A DNA stretch of 64,000 nt from JANXUF01 sp043747685 (GTDB lineage: Bacteria > Actinomycetota > Acidimicrobiia > Acidimicrobiales > Ilumatobacteraceae): assembly GCA_043747685.1 (NCBI GenBank), contig JAYTOR010000076.1, positions 1 to 64,000 of the forward strand, written 5' to 3'. Position 1 is the stretch's first letter. Each line of letters starts with the position of its first letter. Both the position numbers and the translations under genes were made by a program. The notes under the pieces are model-generated. The model was not told the origin of the DNA and did no database searches. It saw only the letters and a list, made by a program, of their open reading frames with translations. Shown here in pieces: positions 1-8,106 of the stretch.

Positions 1-920
1 GGCGTGCCGTCGCTGTTGCGGAGTAGACGGGCGAGACCGGCGACTGCCATGTAGGCCCCGAGGAGCTTCTCGCCGTGCTTGGCCCAGTAGTCGCCGTTGG
101 TCACTCCCCCGCGCGGGATCGCCTGTGCGAGCGCCCGTCCGGTTCGTAGCGCGCCCGACGACGTAGTGGCAGCTTCGAGTGGCGACCAACGCGCCGTGGG
201 AAGGCCGGTGGAGTTGCCGGGGTCGAACACCGCAATCTCGCCGAGTCGGGCACGCGCCGCAACGGTCGTGTCGTAGAGGTCGCGCTTGACGGACACGGCC
301 ACTACTGGCCCATCCCACGTGGCGATGGCCGATGCGGCGAGCGCAGTCTTCCCCGACCCAGTCGGGCCGATGAGCGCGACCGATCCTCGATTGCCTTGCC
401 GACGGGCAAGCCGCTTCGGCAGTGGGTGGCGTTCGCGGTCTTCGGTGGCGAGCAGCCGTCCGGTGCCAGCCATGCGGCCGAGCAGCATGCGGCCTGTTGG
501 CGGAACGATGTTGTCGATCGCGAGTGGGGCGATGTCGCGATGGGTTGCTTCGCGCGCTTCGGTGTCTTGTCCGAAACGTCGTCGTCGGCTCTGGCTGCCG
601 AGGCGTCGCCACAACACGATCAGTCCGATCGCCAGCCCGATGGCGGCAACGAAGACGACGGCGGTGCATGCCCAGTAGAGCCATGTCGCGGGCAACCTCG
701 TAGCGAGTTGCCCCCAGGCCGTCTTCGGGTTCTGGCCGCGGGCCAGCCGAATCGCGACTCGGAGCCATTCGCCCAGCCCGCCGTGCACCTCACCACCGGT
801 GAACAGGGTGCCAAGCCGTGCTCCCAGCCAGGCAACGAACCCGGCCGCGCAAACGGCTGCCCCGGCACCTACGACGGCGATCTCGAAGCCGGAGCCGGGC
901 GGCTGCCCTTGCTCGCTCAC
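1..920 (-). CDS. VirD4/TraG-type conjugative coupling protein, N-terminal part (runs off the left edge)
   Basis: The ATPase that links a DNA substrate to a type IV secretion channel. The 306 residues in the window start at a GTG (918-920) whose GTGA overlaps the stop of the upstream gene. Two hydrophobic membrane segments (about residues 14-40 and 82-100) are followed by a Walker A motif, GPTGSGKT, at residues 185-192; the frame is open from start to window edge. The Walker B and C-terminal part lie outside the window. It is the last gene seen of a minus-strand conjugation operon. The family (VirD4/TraG) is inferred from two N-terminal helices plus P-loop and from the neighbouring VirB4-like gene; exact subfamily unknown. 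Confidence 0.8.
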   Translation of the reverse strand, partial: MSEQGQPPGSGFEIAVVGAGAAVCAAGFVAWLGARLGTLFTGGEVHGGLGEWLRVAIRLARGQNPKTAWGQLATRLPATWLYWACTAVVFVAAIGLAIGLIVLWRRLGSQSRRRRFGQDTEAREATHRDIAPLAIDNIVPPTGRMLLGRMAGTGRLLATEDRERHPLPKRLARRQGNRGSVALIGPTGSGKTALAASAIATWDGPVVAVSVKRDLYDTTVAARARLGEIAVFDPGNSTGLPTARWSPLEAATTSSGALRTGRALAQAIPRGGVTNGDYWAKHGEKLLGAYMAVAGLARLLRNSDGT

Positions 921-1345
921 ACGCGCCTGCCGCCACCTGTCACGGCCGACGCGTCGCTGGTGGGCTCGGCAAGCTGCGCGAGACGGATCTCGTCGACGAG
1001 CAACCGTGCAGCATCGATCGCCGCGCAGGAGTGAAGGTACGGTCCGCGAACGATCAGGGCGCGATCGGTTGCGTGATCCAGCCAGCCGTACCAATGCGTC
1101 GACTGTGTCTCGCCTCCATCGTTGGTACTTGCCGCGCCGAACTCGATGACATCGCCGACGGCCAGCGTGACGGGGAGTTGCCAGCCCCGCTCGCCCGCGT
1201 GCCACAGAAGCCGGGTGATCGCGCGCACAGTCGGGTCGTGCCACAGCGTCGCGACCCAGCAGCGTCGGGCGCACCAAGGAGTGTCGAGGTCGGGGATCTC
1301 GATCAAGCAGCCGCCGGCGTGACGGAACACGAACTCACAGGACAT
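917..1345 (-). CDS. hypothetical protein of the conjugation operon
   Basis: A 142-residue protein with no recognised domain. It starts at ATG 1343-1345 and is likely coupled to its neighbours: the upstream small ORF ends 11 bases inside it, and its own TGA overlaps the GTG start of the coupling-protein gene. It is rich in Trp and His, has no signal peptide or membrane segment, and opens with MSCEFVFRHAGGCLIEIPD. Position between primase and coupling protein suggests an element-specific accessory role, but no function can be named. An in-frame start further upstream (to 1438) is possible but would overlap the preceding gene more deeply. Confidence 0.6.
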   Translation of the reverse strand: MSCEFVFRHAGGCLIEIPDLDTPWCARRCWVATLWHDPTVRAITRLLWHAGERGWQLPVTLAVGDVIEFGAASTNDGGETQSTHWYGWLDHATDRALIVRGPYLHSCAAIDAARLLVDEIRLAQLAEPTSDASAVTGGGRRV

Positions 1346-1583
1346 GCGTGTCTCCCCGGTAGGAGGCGAAGCTTGTCCGCTCAGCACAGACGATCCAGAT
1401 GGTCGATTCTTGGCTGACTCCGGCGAGTGTCGATTCATTCACGGTGCTACCTCCGACATTGCGAAATGCGATGTGGAAGGTGCGTTGCGGTGGCACCCCG
1501 AACCGGTGCAGCAGACGATACTCCCGTTCGAGGGCGAGTTGCGAGGAGGCCCGTTCACAGCTCGGCTCCGACTCCGGCGTCAA
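1335..1583 (-). CDS. small hypothetical protein in the conjugation operon
   Basis: A possible 82-residue protein from a TTG at 1581-1583, overlapping the 3' end of the primase gene by about 29 bases and the following ATG by 11 bases. It fills what would otherwise be the only gap (about 210 bases) in this tightly packed operon, and its composition (LALEREYRLLHRFGVPP) looks like protein rather than antisense noise. No domain recognised. The start codon is uncertain and it may not be translated. Confidence 0.4.
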   Translation of the reverse strand: MTPESEPSCERASSQLALEREYRLLHRFGVPPQRTFHIAFRNVGGSTVNESTLAGVSQESTIWIVCAERTSFASYRGDTHVL

Positions 1584-2673
1584 CGTTTCGCGATCCCGGG
1601 TCCACGCCACCGATGGCCACGGATCGCGATGCGATCTGGTCGATCCAGGTCGGATCGTTGAGCGCCCAGTCGTTGAGGTCGAACCCGCCGGGAGCGACGA
1701 TGACCGTCGGCTGGACACCACGGGCAGCGAGCAGCGGCGTGAGCGTCTCGGCGACGTGGCGGCCGGCGGGATCGGGGTCGCACACCAATTTGATGGACAT
1801 TCCTCGCTGTTCGGCGTGCAGGGCGATCCGCGCGGCGACGTTCTCGTCGGGTGTCTGCGCGCCAAGCAAGGCGACCGAGGCGAACCCAGCTTGCGCAGCC
1901 GTGAGCGCGTCGGGCAGCCCTTCGCAGACAACCAGCACATCGGCCGGTGCATGCGTCGTTGTGACGGGGAATGCCAGTCGCGGGTGGGGCGCAAGCACAG
2001 CCGACGGGTTGTCGTACTTGCGGCCCGTGTCGTCCGGGTTGAGGTATCTGGCTTGCACATACGTGACGTTCCCCGCCGGATCGAAGGCCGGGAAAGTCGC
2101 GGCGACACCAGCGCCATACGGCAGGCCGCGTTGGCGGCGAAGAAGCCGCTGCGACGGATCGGCGCCGATGCGGTTCGCGTCGATGGTCTGGTCGTTGATG
2201 CCGCGCTGGTGCAGCCATTCGCGTACTGGTCGGCCAACCGGCCCGTTGAGGATGCTGCGACAGATGTTCACGTAGTGCTCGACGAGCGGGTCCATCACCT
2301 TCGCCGGCGCAGATTGGGTCGGCTGTTTCGGATGGATCGGTGGGAGCGCATGGTTGGGGATCAACCCGGCACGGTTGGCAAGCCAATCGATAGCGTCCGC
2401 GCGATTTCGCGAACTCGTCACCATCACGAGGTCGACCGCATCGCCGCGATGATCGCCAGACCAGCATCGCCAACGCTCGTGACCTCGATGGTCGCGGTGC
2501 AACGTGACCGAAGCTCGGTGATCGTCGTGGGCTGGCGCGGGGCAATGCCAACGTCGTCCCGGCCCATGTCGCTCGGCTGGTTGGGTGAGTTCGTCGAGGA
2601 GCACAGACAAATCGGTGCGATCGAGCACGTCGCCGATGTCCCATCGTGGGCGGCGGTCATGGGAGACGTTCAC
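1555..2673 (-). CDS. DnaG-like primase with zinc-finger and Toprim domains
   Basis: Predicted to make RNA primers during conjugal or element replication. From GTG 2671-2673 (372 residues) it has a CHC2-type zinc-binding region (WHCPAPAHDD followed by RWRCWSGDH), then a Toprim fold with the conserved Glu in VLVVCEGLPDALTA and an Asp pair in VCDPDPAGR. The usual last Cys of the zinc ribbon is not at its normal place; a His in SGDH may take over. The GTG start overlaps the stop of the VirB4-like gene by 17 bases, as expected for an operon. The frame is open further upstream to 2892 but that part overlaps the upstream gene and reads as noise. Assignment to primase is firm; the substrate element is inferred from context. 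Confidence 0.8.
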   Translation of the reverse strand: MNVSHDRRPRWDIGDVLDRTDLSVLLDELTQPAERHGPGRRWHCPAPAHDDHRASVTLHRDHRGHERWRCWSGDHRGDAVDLVMVTSSRNRADAIDWLANRAGLIPNHALPPIHPKQPTQSAPAKVMDPLVEHYVNICRSILNGPVGRPVREWLHQRGINDQTIDANRIGADPSQRLLRRQRGLPYGAGVAATFPAFDPAGNVTYVQARYLNPDDTGRKYDNPSAVLAPHPRLAFPVTTTHAPADVLVVCEGLPDALTAAQAGFASVALLGAQTPDENVAARIALHAEQRGMSIKLVCDPDPAGRHVAETLTPLLAARGVQPTVIVAPGGFDLNDWALNDPTWIDQIASRSVAIGGVDPGSRNVDAGVGAEL

Positions 2674-4063
2674 CGGGGTCAACCATCGCTTGATCGGTAT
2701 CGAAGAGTTTTCTCTCGGCGGCAGTGAGGATCGTTTGGACAATGGCTGAGCGGGCCCCGATCTGCCAGATCGCCCGACCTTGCACGAGTTGACCAAGCCA
2801 GGCACGTTCGCGCTCTGACAGATCAAACATCTCCGCCGCGGCAGCAAGCTGCTCTGGTGGTTGGCGAAGCAGGACCCTCGTTTGGATGTCACTCAGCAGA
2901 CCGGCCGCGATCTTTGCCGAGGCCGTGCCGTCGTCGGCCTGTGCGGTGAGATCGGACGGTCGGTGACAGACGAGCACAGTCGCTACTCCGTAGGTGCGTG
3001 ACAGCTTCAGTGACGATTGGAAGTAGGCAGCACCGTGCTTGACAGCGGCCCACGCCTCGTCGACAACTTGAATCGATCGACGTTGCGGATGGCCGCGCAA
3101 CGCGCCCGTCAACCAGTGCGTGGCGGCGACCATCACCAGTGGCAGGGCGTCGCTGTTGGAGTACACGGCCGACAGGTCGAGGACCACGCCAGGGCCGTTG
3201 TCCCAGTCGACAGAGACGGTGGTCGCGGTATCGAACATGCCGCGCAGGGTGCGAGAGCACAGCTTGTCGAGCGCGAACGTGACGGGTGCGGTGGCACGGG
3301 CAAGCTCGAGCGGAGTGTGCCGCGACAGTCGCACCAGTTCGTCGGGCAGGTCGAGGATCTCGCTGCTCAGATCTCGAAGGGTGAACGCCACGTTTGAGCG
3401 ACAGCGCTGCTCGATCGCCCATCCAAGGACAGCATCCTCCAGCGGCGACAGATCGCGACCGAGCACGCCGCAGACAAGTTGGGCGGCCAAGGTCTGACGA
3501 GCGATCACCGAGCTGTCCAAGTCACCGCCACCGGGATCCATCGGGTTCACACGATCGGCGCCTCCCGGGTACAACTTCACTGTCGCCAACCCAAGGTCGG
3601 CGGCGAGTGCGCCGTACTCGCCCTTCGGGTCGATGATCGCCAGATACCTGTCAGGCCCATACACCGCCCGCAGACGACGCACGAACGCCTTCACGGTCGC
3701 TGACTTGCCGAAACCGACAGAGCCCATAACGATCATGTTCGGGTTGCTCAGCCGACCAGCGTTGTAGAACTCGAACGGATCGAAATAGAACCCCGACTGC
3801 CCGCCGGTGACGTTGGTGCCGAGCAGCGCACCGCGATCGCCGAAGCTGGCGTCGGCATGAAACGGATACGCCGAACACAAGTGAGCCATCGTCGAGCGTT
3901 GCCAATCGACCGGCAACCCCGGCGCTTGCGCCCACACCGCCGGTCTTGGCTGATCACCTCGACGATGGCGCGTCGTGGTCGTCGCCTGGGCCGCCCGATG
4001 GTCGCGCCGGGCTTGTTCCGACGGCAACAGTCGACGATGGGAGCGAGCGACGTTCACGCCCAT
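2657..4063 (-). CDS. VirB4-like conjugation ATPase
   Basis: Motor ATPase of an actinobacterial conjugation or type IV secretion system. The 468-residue product carries the family signature YPF...GALLG, YNAGRLSNPNM, Walker A GSVGFGKS at about residues 114-121, the IIDPKGEYG block just after it, and Walker B IQVVDEAW. This is the gene that normally follows an SCO6880-type gene in actinobacterial integrative elements, and here it does: ATG 4061-4063 or the next in-frame GTG (4055-4057) overlaps the stop of the SCO6880 remnant as GTGA. An in-frame start at 4108 exists but lies deeper inside the upstream gene. It appears intact although its partner is broken. Confidence 0.85.
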   Translation of the reverse strand: MGVNVARSHRRLLPSEQARRDHRAAQATTTTRHRRGDQPRPAVWAQAPGLPVDWQRSTMAHLCSAYPFHADASFGDRGALLGTNVTGGQSGFYFDPFEFYNAGRLSNPNMIVMGSVGFGKSATVKAFVRRLRAVYGPDRYLAIIDPKGEYGALAADLGLATVKLYPGGADRVNPMDPGGGDLDSSVIARQTLAAQLVCGVLGRDLSPLEDAVLGWAIEQRCRSNVAFTLRDLSSEILDLPDELVRLSRHTPLELARATAPVTFALDKLCSRTLRGMFDTATTVSVDWDNGPGVVLDLSAVYSNSDALPLVMVAATHWLTGALRGHPQRRSIQVVDEAWAAVKHGAAYFQSSLKLSRTYGVATVLVCHRPSDLTAQADDGTASAKIAAGLLSDIQTRVLLRQPPEQLAAAAEMFDLSERERAWLGQLVQGRAIWQIGARSAIVQTILTAAERKLFDTDQAMVDPGERLP

Positions 4064-4557
4064 CGCCCCCGCTGTACCGAACGACCCAACGGCAGCGACG
4101 CAACCCAACCTTTGGCCTGGCGAGCGGCGAGTGGCCGCAGGTCAAGCATCGATTGGGCGGCCGATTGCTCCACGCGTGCGCAGGCGTCATCCAACTCATC
4201 AAGATCATCGGCAGTGACGGTGACAAACCCAACGTGGCGAAACTCGGGGTGGCCTTCGGCCAGTTCGCGCTCTCGTGATTCCACGTCGGTCCGGCGGCGG
4301 TGTTCGCGTGCAGTCAGGCGAAAGCCGTGCTTCTCCTTCTGCTGCTGGTCTGCCTCGATCGACGTCAACTGTCGGTTGGCATCCTGCGCTGCTTTGGACA
4401 GGGGCACCGGTTCAGCAACAACGGTGACCGTGCGAGTCGCGGCATCACCAACTACGAGCGGCGCGAGCCAGTCGGCGGCGACCGGCAACATCGGCCAGGT
4501 AGCGATTCGGAATGAACGATGCACCGAGCCATCGACCCGTGGTGTTGGAGTTGTCAA
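4054..4557 (-). pseudogene. SCO6880-type conjugation protein, C-terminal remnant
   Basis: The reading frame matches only the last third (about 165 residues) of the SCO6880 family of actinobacterial conjugation proteins, which are normally near 500 residues with two N-terminal membrane helices. Recognisable blocks are WLAPLVVG, VAEPVPLSKA, a coiled region ending in ERELAEGHPEFRH, and SLPLGRSV at the end. The frame closes at a TGA just upstream (4561-4563) and the first possible start is a TTG (4555-4557), so the N-terminal 300 or so residues are gone. The break point at about 4545-4563 marks a deletion or insertion edge of the element. Without this protein the conjugation machine is unlikely to work. 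Confidence 0.75.
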
Positions 4558-4604
4558 GTCTCACGGGAATTGAGCCTTTCGGAGTGTGCCGGCGCGCGCC
4601 TGGG

Positions 4605-4808
4605 CTACTGGGTCACCTCGGCTGTCTTACTAGGACCGCTGCGCCGGAGGAGGCTCAGAACCACGAGGATGAGCACGATGGCGGCGCCTGCAATGAAACC
4701 TTCACTGGCGTATTCGTCGGCGCGACCAGCGAACCAGATCACGAACGGCACGGCCGACACAGCCAGAGCAATCGTCAGCGCCTTCCGCTCGGGCCGGGGC
4801 CGGACTTA
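4605..4808 (-). pseudogene. membrane-protein tail in frame behind a TAA stop
   Basis: Directly after the TAA that ends the gene at 4806-5135, the same frame stays open for 67 codons and encodes a plausible membrane-protein tail: a charged stretch, helix LTIALAVSAVPFVIWF, a short acidic loop, helix AAIVLILVVLSLL, then a basic end, stopping at TAG 4605-4607. There is no good start codon of its own (the first are internal GTGs). Either an ancestral four-helix protein was cut by a nonsense change, or the stop is read through, or this is a separate gene starting at a weak GTG. Confidence 0.4.
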
Positions 4809-5135
4809 AGCGAGCGCCAAGAGCGCCGCGGCCACGGGAACCATGACTATGCCGAGGAGCAGGATCCAGTACCCGAGCGTGCACGCTCCCTCGACCCAGA
4901 CGGACATGACGAACAGGGCCGTCGAAAGCGGGCGACCTGCGAACCATGTCATCGTCGGGGAACGGCGTTGCTGCCACAACGTGAAGGCAGCGACGGCGAC
5001 GAATGGCACTGCCGGAGCGGCTGCGAGCACAACCCGTCCGCCGTTCCACTCCCGGTACGCCCATCGCACAAGCAAGGGACTTTTTGCGGTTGTGAGCGAG
5101 AGCAACGCCATAGCGGCAGCCAAACGGCGGTCCAT
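4806..5135 (-). CDS. small multi-helix membrane protein
   Basis: A 109-residue protein from ATG 5133-5135. It has three hydrophobic segments, roughly residues 30-50 (VVLAAAPAVPFVAVAAF), 68-85 (STALFVMSVWVEGACTLGY) and 88-107 (ILLLGIVMVPVAAALLAL), joined by short basic loops, so it is predicted to sit in the cytoplasmic membrane. No family recognised. The TAA at 4806 is followed in the same frame by another two-helix segment (see separate entry), so this may be the front part of a longer protein. It lies just beyond the broken end of the conjugation operon. Confidence 0.5.
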   Translation of the reverse strand: MDRRLAAAMALLSLTTAKSPLLVRWAYREWNGGRVVLAAAPAVPFVAVAAFTLWQQRRSPTMTWFAGRPLSTALFVMSVWVEGACTLGYWILLLGIVMVPVAAALLALA

Positions 5136-5202
5136 TGTAGTGGAGTCGCGCAAGACTGGATGGTGCCCTATCCTCACCCCTCTCGAAAATGCCGAACGGC
5201 AG

Positions 5203-5424
5203 CTATTGGCGGTTGTTACGACGCTGGTGTAGTTGACCCACGAACAACATCGTGGCCACAACCAGCGCGACGGTCGCGCAGGCAATAGCAGGCCCGTAAT
5301 TCGTGTCGGTGACGCAAGTGGATTTACAGCTCTCGGTTGTCACGAACAGGACGAAACCCAAGATCCCAATCCCCAATAGAACGTAGCAAGCCCTCCGTAC
5401 GAAGGGGGCTTGCAGTAATCGCAT
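5203..5424 (-). CDS. small two-helix membrane protein
   Basis: A 73-residue protein from ATG 5422-5424 (an in-frame GTG at 5463 is the alternative). Two membrane helices, YVLLGIGILGFVLFV and IACATVALVVATMLFV, flank a short loop with two Cys (ESCKSTCVTDT) that would face outside and could form a disulfide. The ends are basic. No family recognised. It is followed after 67 bases by the 4806-5135 membrane protein on the same strand and may be co-transcribed with it. Confidence 0.5.
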   Translation of the reverse strand: MRLLQAPFVRRACYVLLGIGILGFVLFVTTESCKSTCVTDTNYGPAIACATVALVVATMLFVGQLHQRRNNRQ

Positions 5425-5511
5425 CGACGCATAGTGCCCGATTGCGGCCCTCGTGTCCACCACTCCGATCGGCAGATCTGGGTGCCTAATTCAGAAACGA
5501 TGCTTGGCGCG

Positions 5512-6339
5512 TCAAGCGGTGAGCAGAGTCCACTTCGCAGTATCGGCTAGGCACGCGGCGAAGGCCGCTGGGTGAGCGAGTTGCGGAAAATGTCCGCTCC
5601 CTGGCAGCACGGTGATCATTGCTTGGGGCAGCACCTGGTGCAGCCACTCCCGATAGGCGTCGTCGACGTCGTCACCTGCAACGATGAGATACGGCAGACC
5701 GGCAGACCGCAGAGCGGCCTGCACCGACTCGAAGCTTGCGTCCATCGCCGAGGCGGGCTGGGCCAAGATGTCGTCCCAATACCCGAGCACAAGCGCTTGT
5801 TGCGGCGTACTGGTCGCGCGCAGCAACTCCTGCGCGTCCGGTGGCAGCCGCTCGATGTGCATGGAAGCCAGGAATCCGTTCCAAATGGATGGGAAGGCTG
5901 GTCCCTGGAGTTGCTCGGCGAGCGAATGCAGAAATTCGGCGAACCCTGCGGTCTGTAACGGCTGATCAACATTCACGACGCCGCTCGTGGGATGACGTGT
6001 TGCATAGATCGTGGCGACGATCGCGCCGATGGAGTGCCCAACGAGGACGGGTGCCCGCAGACCCGCTTCTTCGATCACTCGATGCACCGAAGCGACCACG
6101 TCGTCCATCCTGTAGGACTCCTGCGGCGCCGACTGTCCGTGGCCAGGCAGGTCAAACGCGAGCGCGCGCCGTTCTGACTGTGTGCGGCTCAACACCCCGA
6201 GAGCGGGACGCCACATCGTGCGGTCGAACGTCAGACCGTGCAGGAGCACCAGGGGTGGCCGCTCGTCCGAGGTGCCATAGTCGTCGACCGCCAAACCCGC
6301 CAGGACTGATTCCTTCGCAGTTTGCCCGTGCGCTGTCAT
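5512..6339 (-). CDS. alpha/beta hydrolase
   Basis: A 275-residue alpha/beta-fold hydrolase of unknown substrate. The oxyanion-hole HGLT motif follows the first strand, the nucleophile elbow is GHSIG, the acid is probably in VAGDDVDD and the catalytic His in PGSGHFPQ. The ATG at 6337-6339 has a purine-rich Shine-Dalgarno (AAGGGGG) 5-6 bases upstream, which favours it over an in-frame start at 6408. No signal peptide. Small hydrolases of this kind include esterases, haloperoxidase-like and ring-cleavage product hydrolases; the sequence does not decide. Neighbours give no pathway. Confidence 0.8.
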   Translation of the reverse strand: MTAHGQTAKESVLAGLAVDDYGTSDERPPLVLLHGLTFDRTMWRPALGVLSRTQSERRALAFDLPGHGQSAPQESYRMDDVVASVHRVIEEAGLRAPVLVGHSIGAIVATIYATRHPTSGVVNVDQPLQTAGFAEFLHSLAEQLQGPAFPSIWNGFLASMHIERLPPDAQELLRATSTPQQALVLGYWDDILAQPASAMDASFESVQAALRSAGLPYLIVAGDDVDDAYREWLHQVLPQAMITVLPGSGHFPQLAHPAAFAACLADTAKWTLLTA

Positions 6340-6496
6340 GATGACCCCCTTGCTGTGGCGCATTGGCTCGCCGAGGCGGGACACTACTTCAGCAAGCGAA
6401 CAGCCCAAGACCGTGCTTTCACACGCCCCGAATGCTCGGTCGTTGCTGGCGACGCAGGCGCGTTGGTCAACGCAGAAAGACGTGTGCCGATCGGCA

Positions 6497-6565
6497 GTTA
6501 TTCCGGTGATCTGTCAAGGGTGAGTCGGGTTATTCCGGTGATCGGTTCTGGCTATTCCGGTAATC
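6497..6565. repeat. three direct repeats next to the recombinase stop
   Basis: The 15-base sequence GTTATTCCGGTGATC occurs at 6497-6511 and 6529-6543, and a 13/15 match, GCTATTCCGGTAATC, at 6551-6565. The last copy ends 6 bases before the stop codon of the tyrosine recombinase (read on the minus strand). Spacing start to start is 32 and 22 bases. Such direct repeats beside an integrase gene are typical of arm-type binding sites or of element termini. No convincing counterpart was found at the other side of the gene. Confidence 0.6.
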
Positions 6566-6571
6566 GGCGGG

Positions 6572-7783
6572 TCAGCTGGCGTCTTGGACGAGGCCGTCGA
6601 GGAGGTGGTTGTAGATGGCGGCGCGTTCGGGTTGGTGGTTGCGCTCGGCGTGGTCAGCTTGTGCTCTCAGGGTCGGCTTGAACTCGACGGCAGTCTGGTA
6701 GTAGCCGCAGCCTTCGCAGATCGTCTCGTAGAGACAGTCGGTCGCGACGGGTCGGTCGCACCAGCCGTTGGCGAGCAAGCGACGGTGCTCGCCGGCGAGC
6801 TGTTCGAGGCGTTGCTCGCGGTCGGTGGCGGTGTAGAGCGCGTCGATCTTCGCTGCCGCTGACGCGTATTCGTCAGCAACAGTCTTGTTCGCGATCCGCG
6901 CGTAGGTGAGTGTCAAGCGCAAACTGCGATGCCCGAGCATCGTCGCGATCGACTCGAGACGCATCCCACGATTGATCGCCTGGGTCGCCAGCGTGTGACG
7001 TAACTGGTGTGGGTGAACGTGACCGAGGCCGGCTTGGCGGGCGACGCGACGCACGATCCGGGCGACGTGATGACGGTCCAACGGCTGCCCGTCGACATGG
7101 ACCAACCGGCCGCCTGCGGGCGGGTGATCGGCGGTCCACTCGGCGATCAGTTGCGCCGCGTTCGCGTGCAGCGGGATGTTGCGGTCGTTGTGCAGTTTGC
7201 CGACCGGGACCCGCAACCATGGTTCCCCGTTCAACACCAACACTGCGTCATCGGCGAGTCCACAGAAGCCGCCAACGCGCATCCCGGTGGGCGACAACAC
7301 CTCGATCACGAGCCGATCGAACGGGTCGGCGACCGCGGCCTTGACGGCGAGGCGGGCGGCTTGGGCGTCATCGAGGAAGCGCTGCAGTGGGTCATCAGCG
7401 ATGGGGACATCGATCGAGAAGATCGGGATCCGCGCTGGCGCGTCGGGCCAGTCCCACTCGATGAACCGGTCGAAGAAGTTGCGCAACATCCCCAGCCGTT
7501 GGCGGATCGTGTTCCTCGCCGGCGGGACACCTTTGACGGTCAGATGCGCGGCGAAGAACAACTTGAACGCCTCGATGTGCGGGCGGCGGACATCGACGAA
7601 CCCGGCGACATCCGCGAACTCGCGGACGACGAACCCGGCGAAGCAGCGCAGCGTGTTGTCGGCGACATCAACGGTCGCGGGGCGCATCGACACGGCAAGC
7701 CCGTCCAGCCTAACCTCGTATAATTGGGGTATAGCAGCAGCACATGAGAGGTCTGCAGTCACGGCCGCTGGCCCATCCGGCAC
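6572..7783 (-). CDS. tyrosine recombinase / site-specific integrase
   Basis: DNA strand-exchange enzyme of the phage-integrase family. An N-terminal SAM-like core-binding domain (about residues 20-130) precedes the catalytic domain with Arg-I in SPTGMRVGG, the beta-hairpin Lys in VGKLHNDRN, HQLRHTLATQ (HxxR), LGHRS and the nucleophile in LTYARI. A Cys cluster follows the catalytic domain (CDRPVATDC, CEGCGY), as seen in transposase-type tyrosine recombinases rather than XerC/D. Start is uncertain; a GTG at 7781-7783 gives 403 residues. It lies alone, without the partner recombinases or excisionase common in multi-gene elements, and has three direct repeats just after its stop. Confidence 0.85.
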   Translation of the reverse strand: MPDGPAAVTADLSCAAAIPQLYEVRLDGLAVSMRPATVDVADNTLRCFAGFVVREFADVAGFVDVRRPHIEAFKLFFAAHLTVKGVPPARNTIRQRLGMLRNFFDRFIEWDWPDAPARIPIFSIDVPIADDPLQRFLDDAQAARLAVKAAVADPFDRLVIEVLSPTGMRVGGFCGLADDAVLVLNGEPWLRVPVGKLHNDRNIPLHANAAQLIAEWTADHPPAGGRLVHVDGQPLDRHHVARIVRRVARQAGLGHVHPHQLRHTLATQAINRGMRLESIATMLGHRSLRLTLTYARIANKTVADEYASAAAKIDALYTATDREQRLEQLAGEHRRLLANGWCDRPVATDCLYETICEGCGYYQTAVEFKPTLRAQADHAERNHQPERAAIYNHLLDGLVQDAS

Positions 7784-8071
7784 GGACGAAATTCGTCTGA
7801 CCGCAACCCTTCAAACCTGCGTTCGGCACTTCCCTTCTCGACCCTCGACACCTCAGCCGTCGCCCAGCAACAGACACGACGCGCGGGCTCGAAGGCATGA
7901 CTTCGTCAGCCGGCACCTCCATATTGTGGGCAGCGACGTCGGGCAAGCTCGACCAACAACCGGCCGTGGCGATCAGCCATCGAAGCGACCGACGCATGGC
8001 AAAGGCAGTGCAGTATCCGAAAGTATCCAAGAGCGTAAACATGCAGGTCGAAGCCCCTGTACTGTGACTTC
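7784..8071. other. divergent intergenic region between recombinase and AAA ATPase
   Basis: About 290 bases between two divergent genes. No reading frame here looks coding. The right part carries the TATCC repeat described separately. Promoters for both genes are expected here but no clear -35/-10 pair could be assigned. Confidence 0.4.
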
Positions 8072-8106
8072 ATGACGATCGACACGGGAGATATCCGAAA
8101 GTATCC
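8014..8106. promoter_or_regulatory. phased TATCC direct repeats flanking the ATPase start
   Basis: The 15-base sequence TATCCGAAAGTATCC is present exactly twice, at 8014-8028 and 8092-8106, 78 bases apart. Each copy is itself two TATCC units 10 bases apart, one helical turn. The second copy lies inside the coding region, 20 bases after the start codon, so the ATPase start is bracketed by the two copies. This looks like an operator or iteron pair, possibly bound by the product of the gene itself; that last point is inference. Confidence 0.55.
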
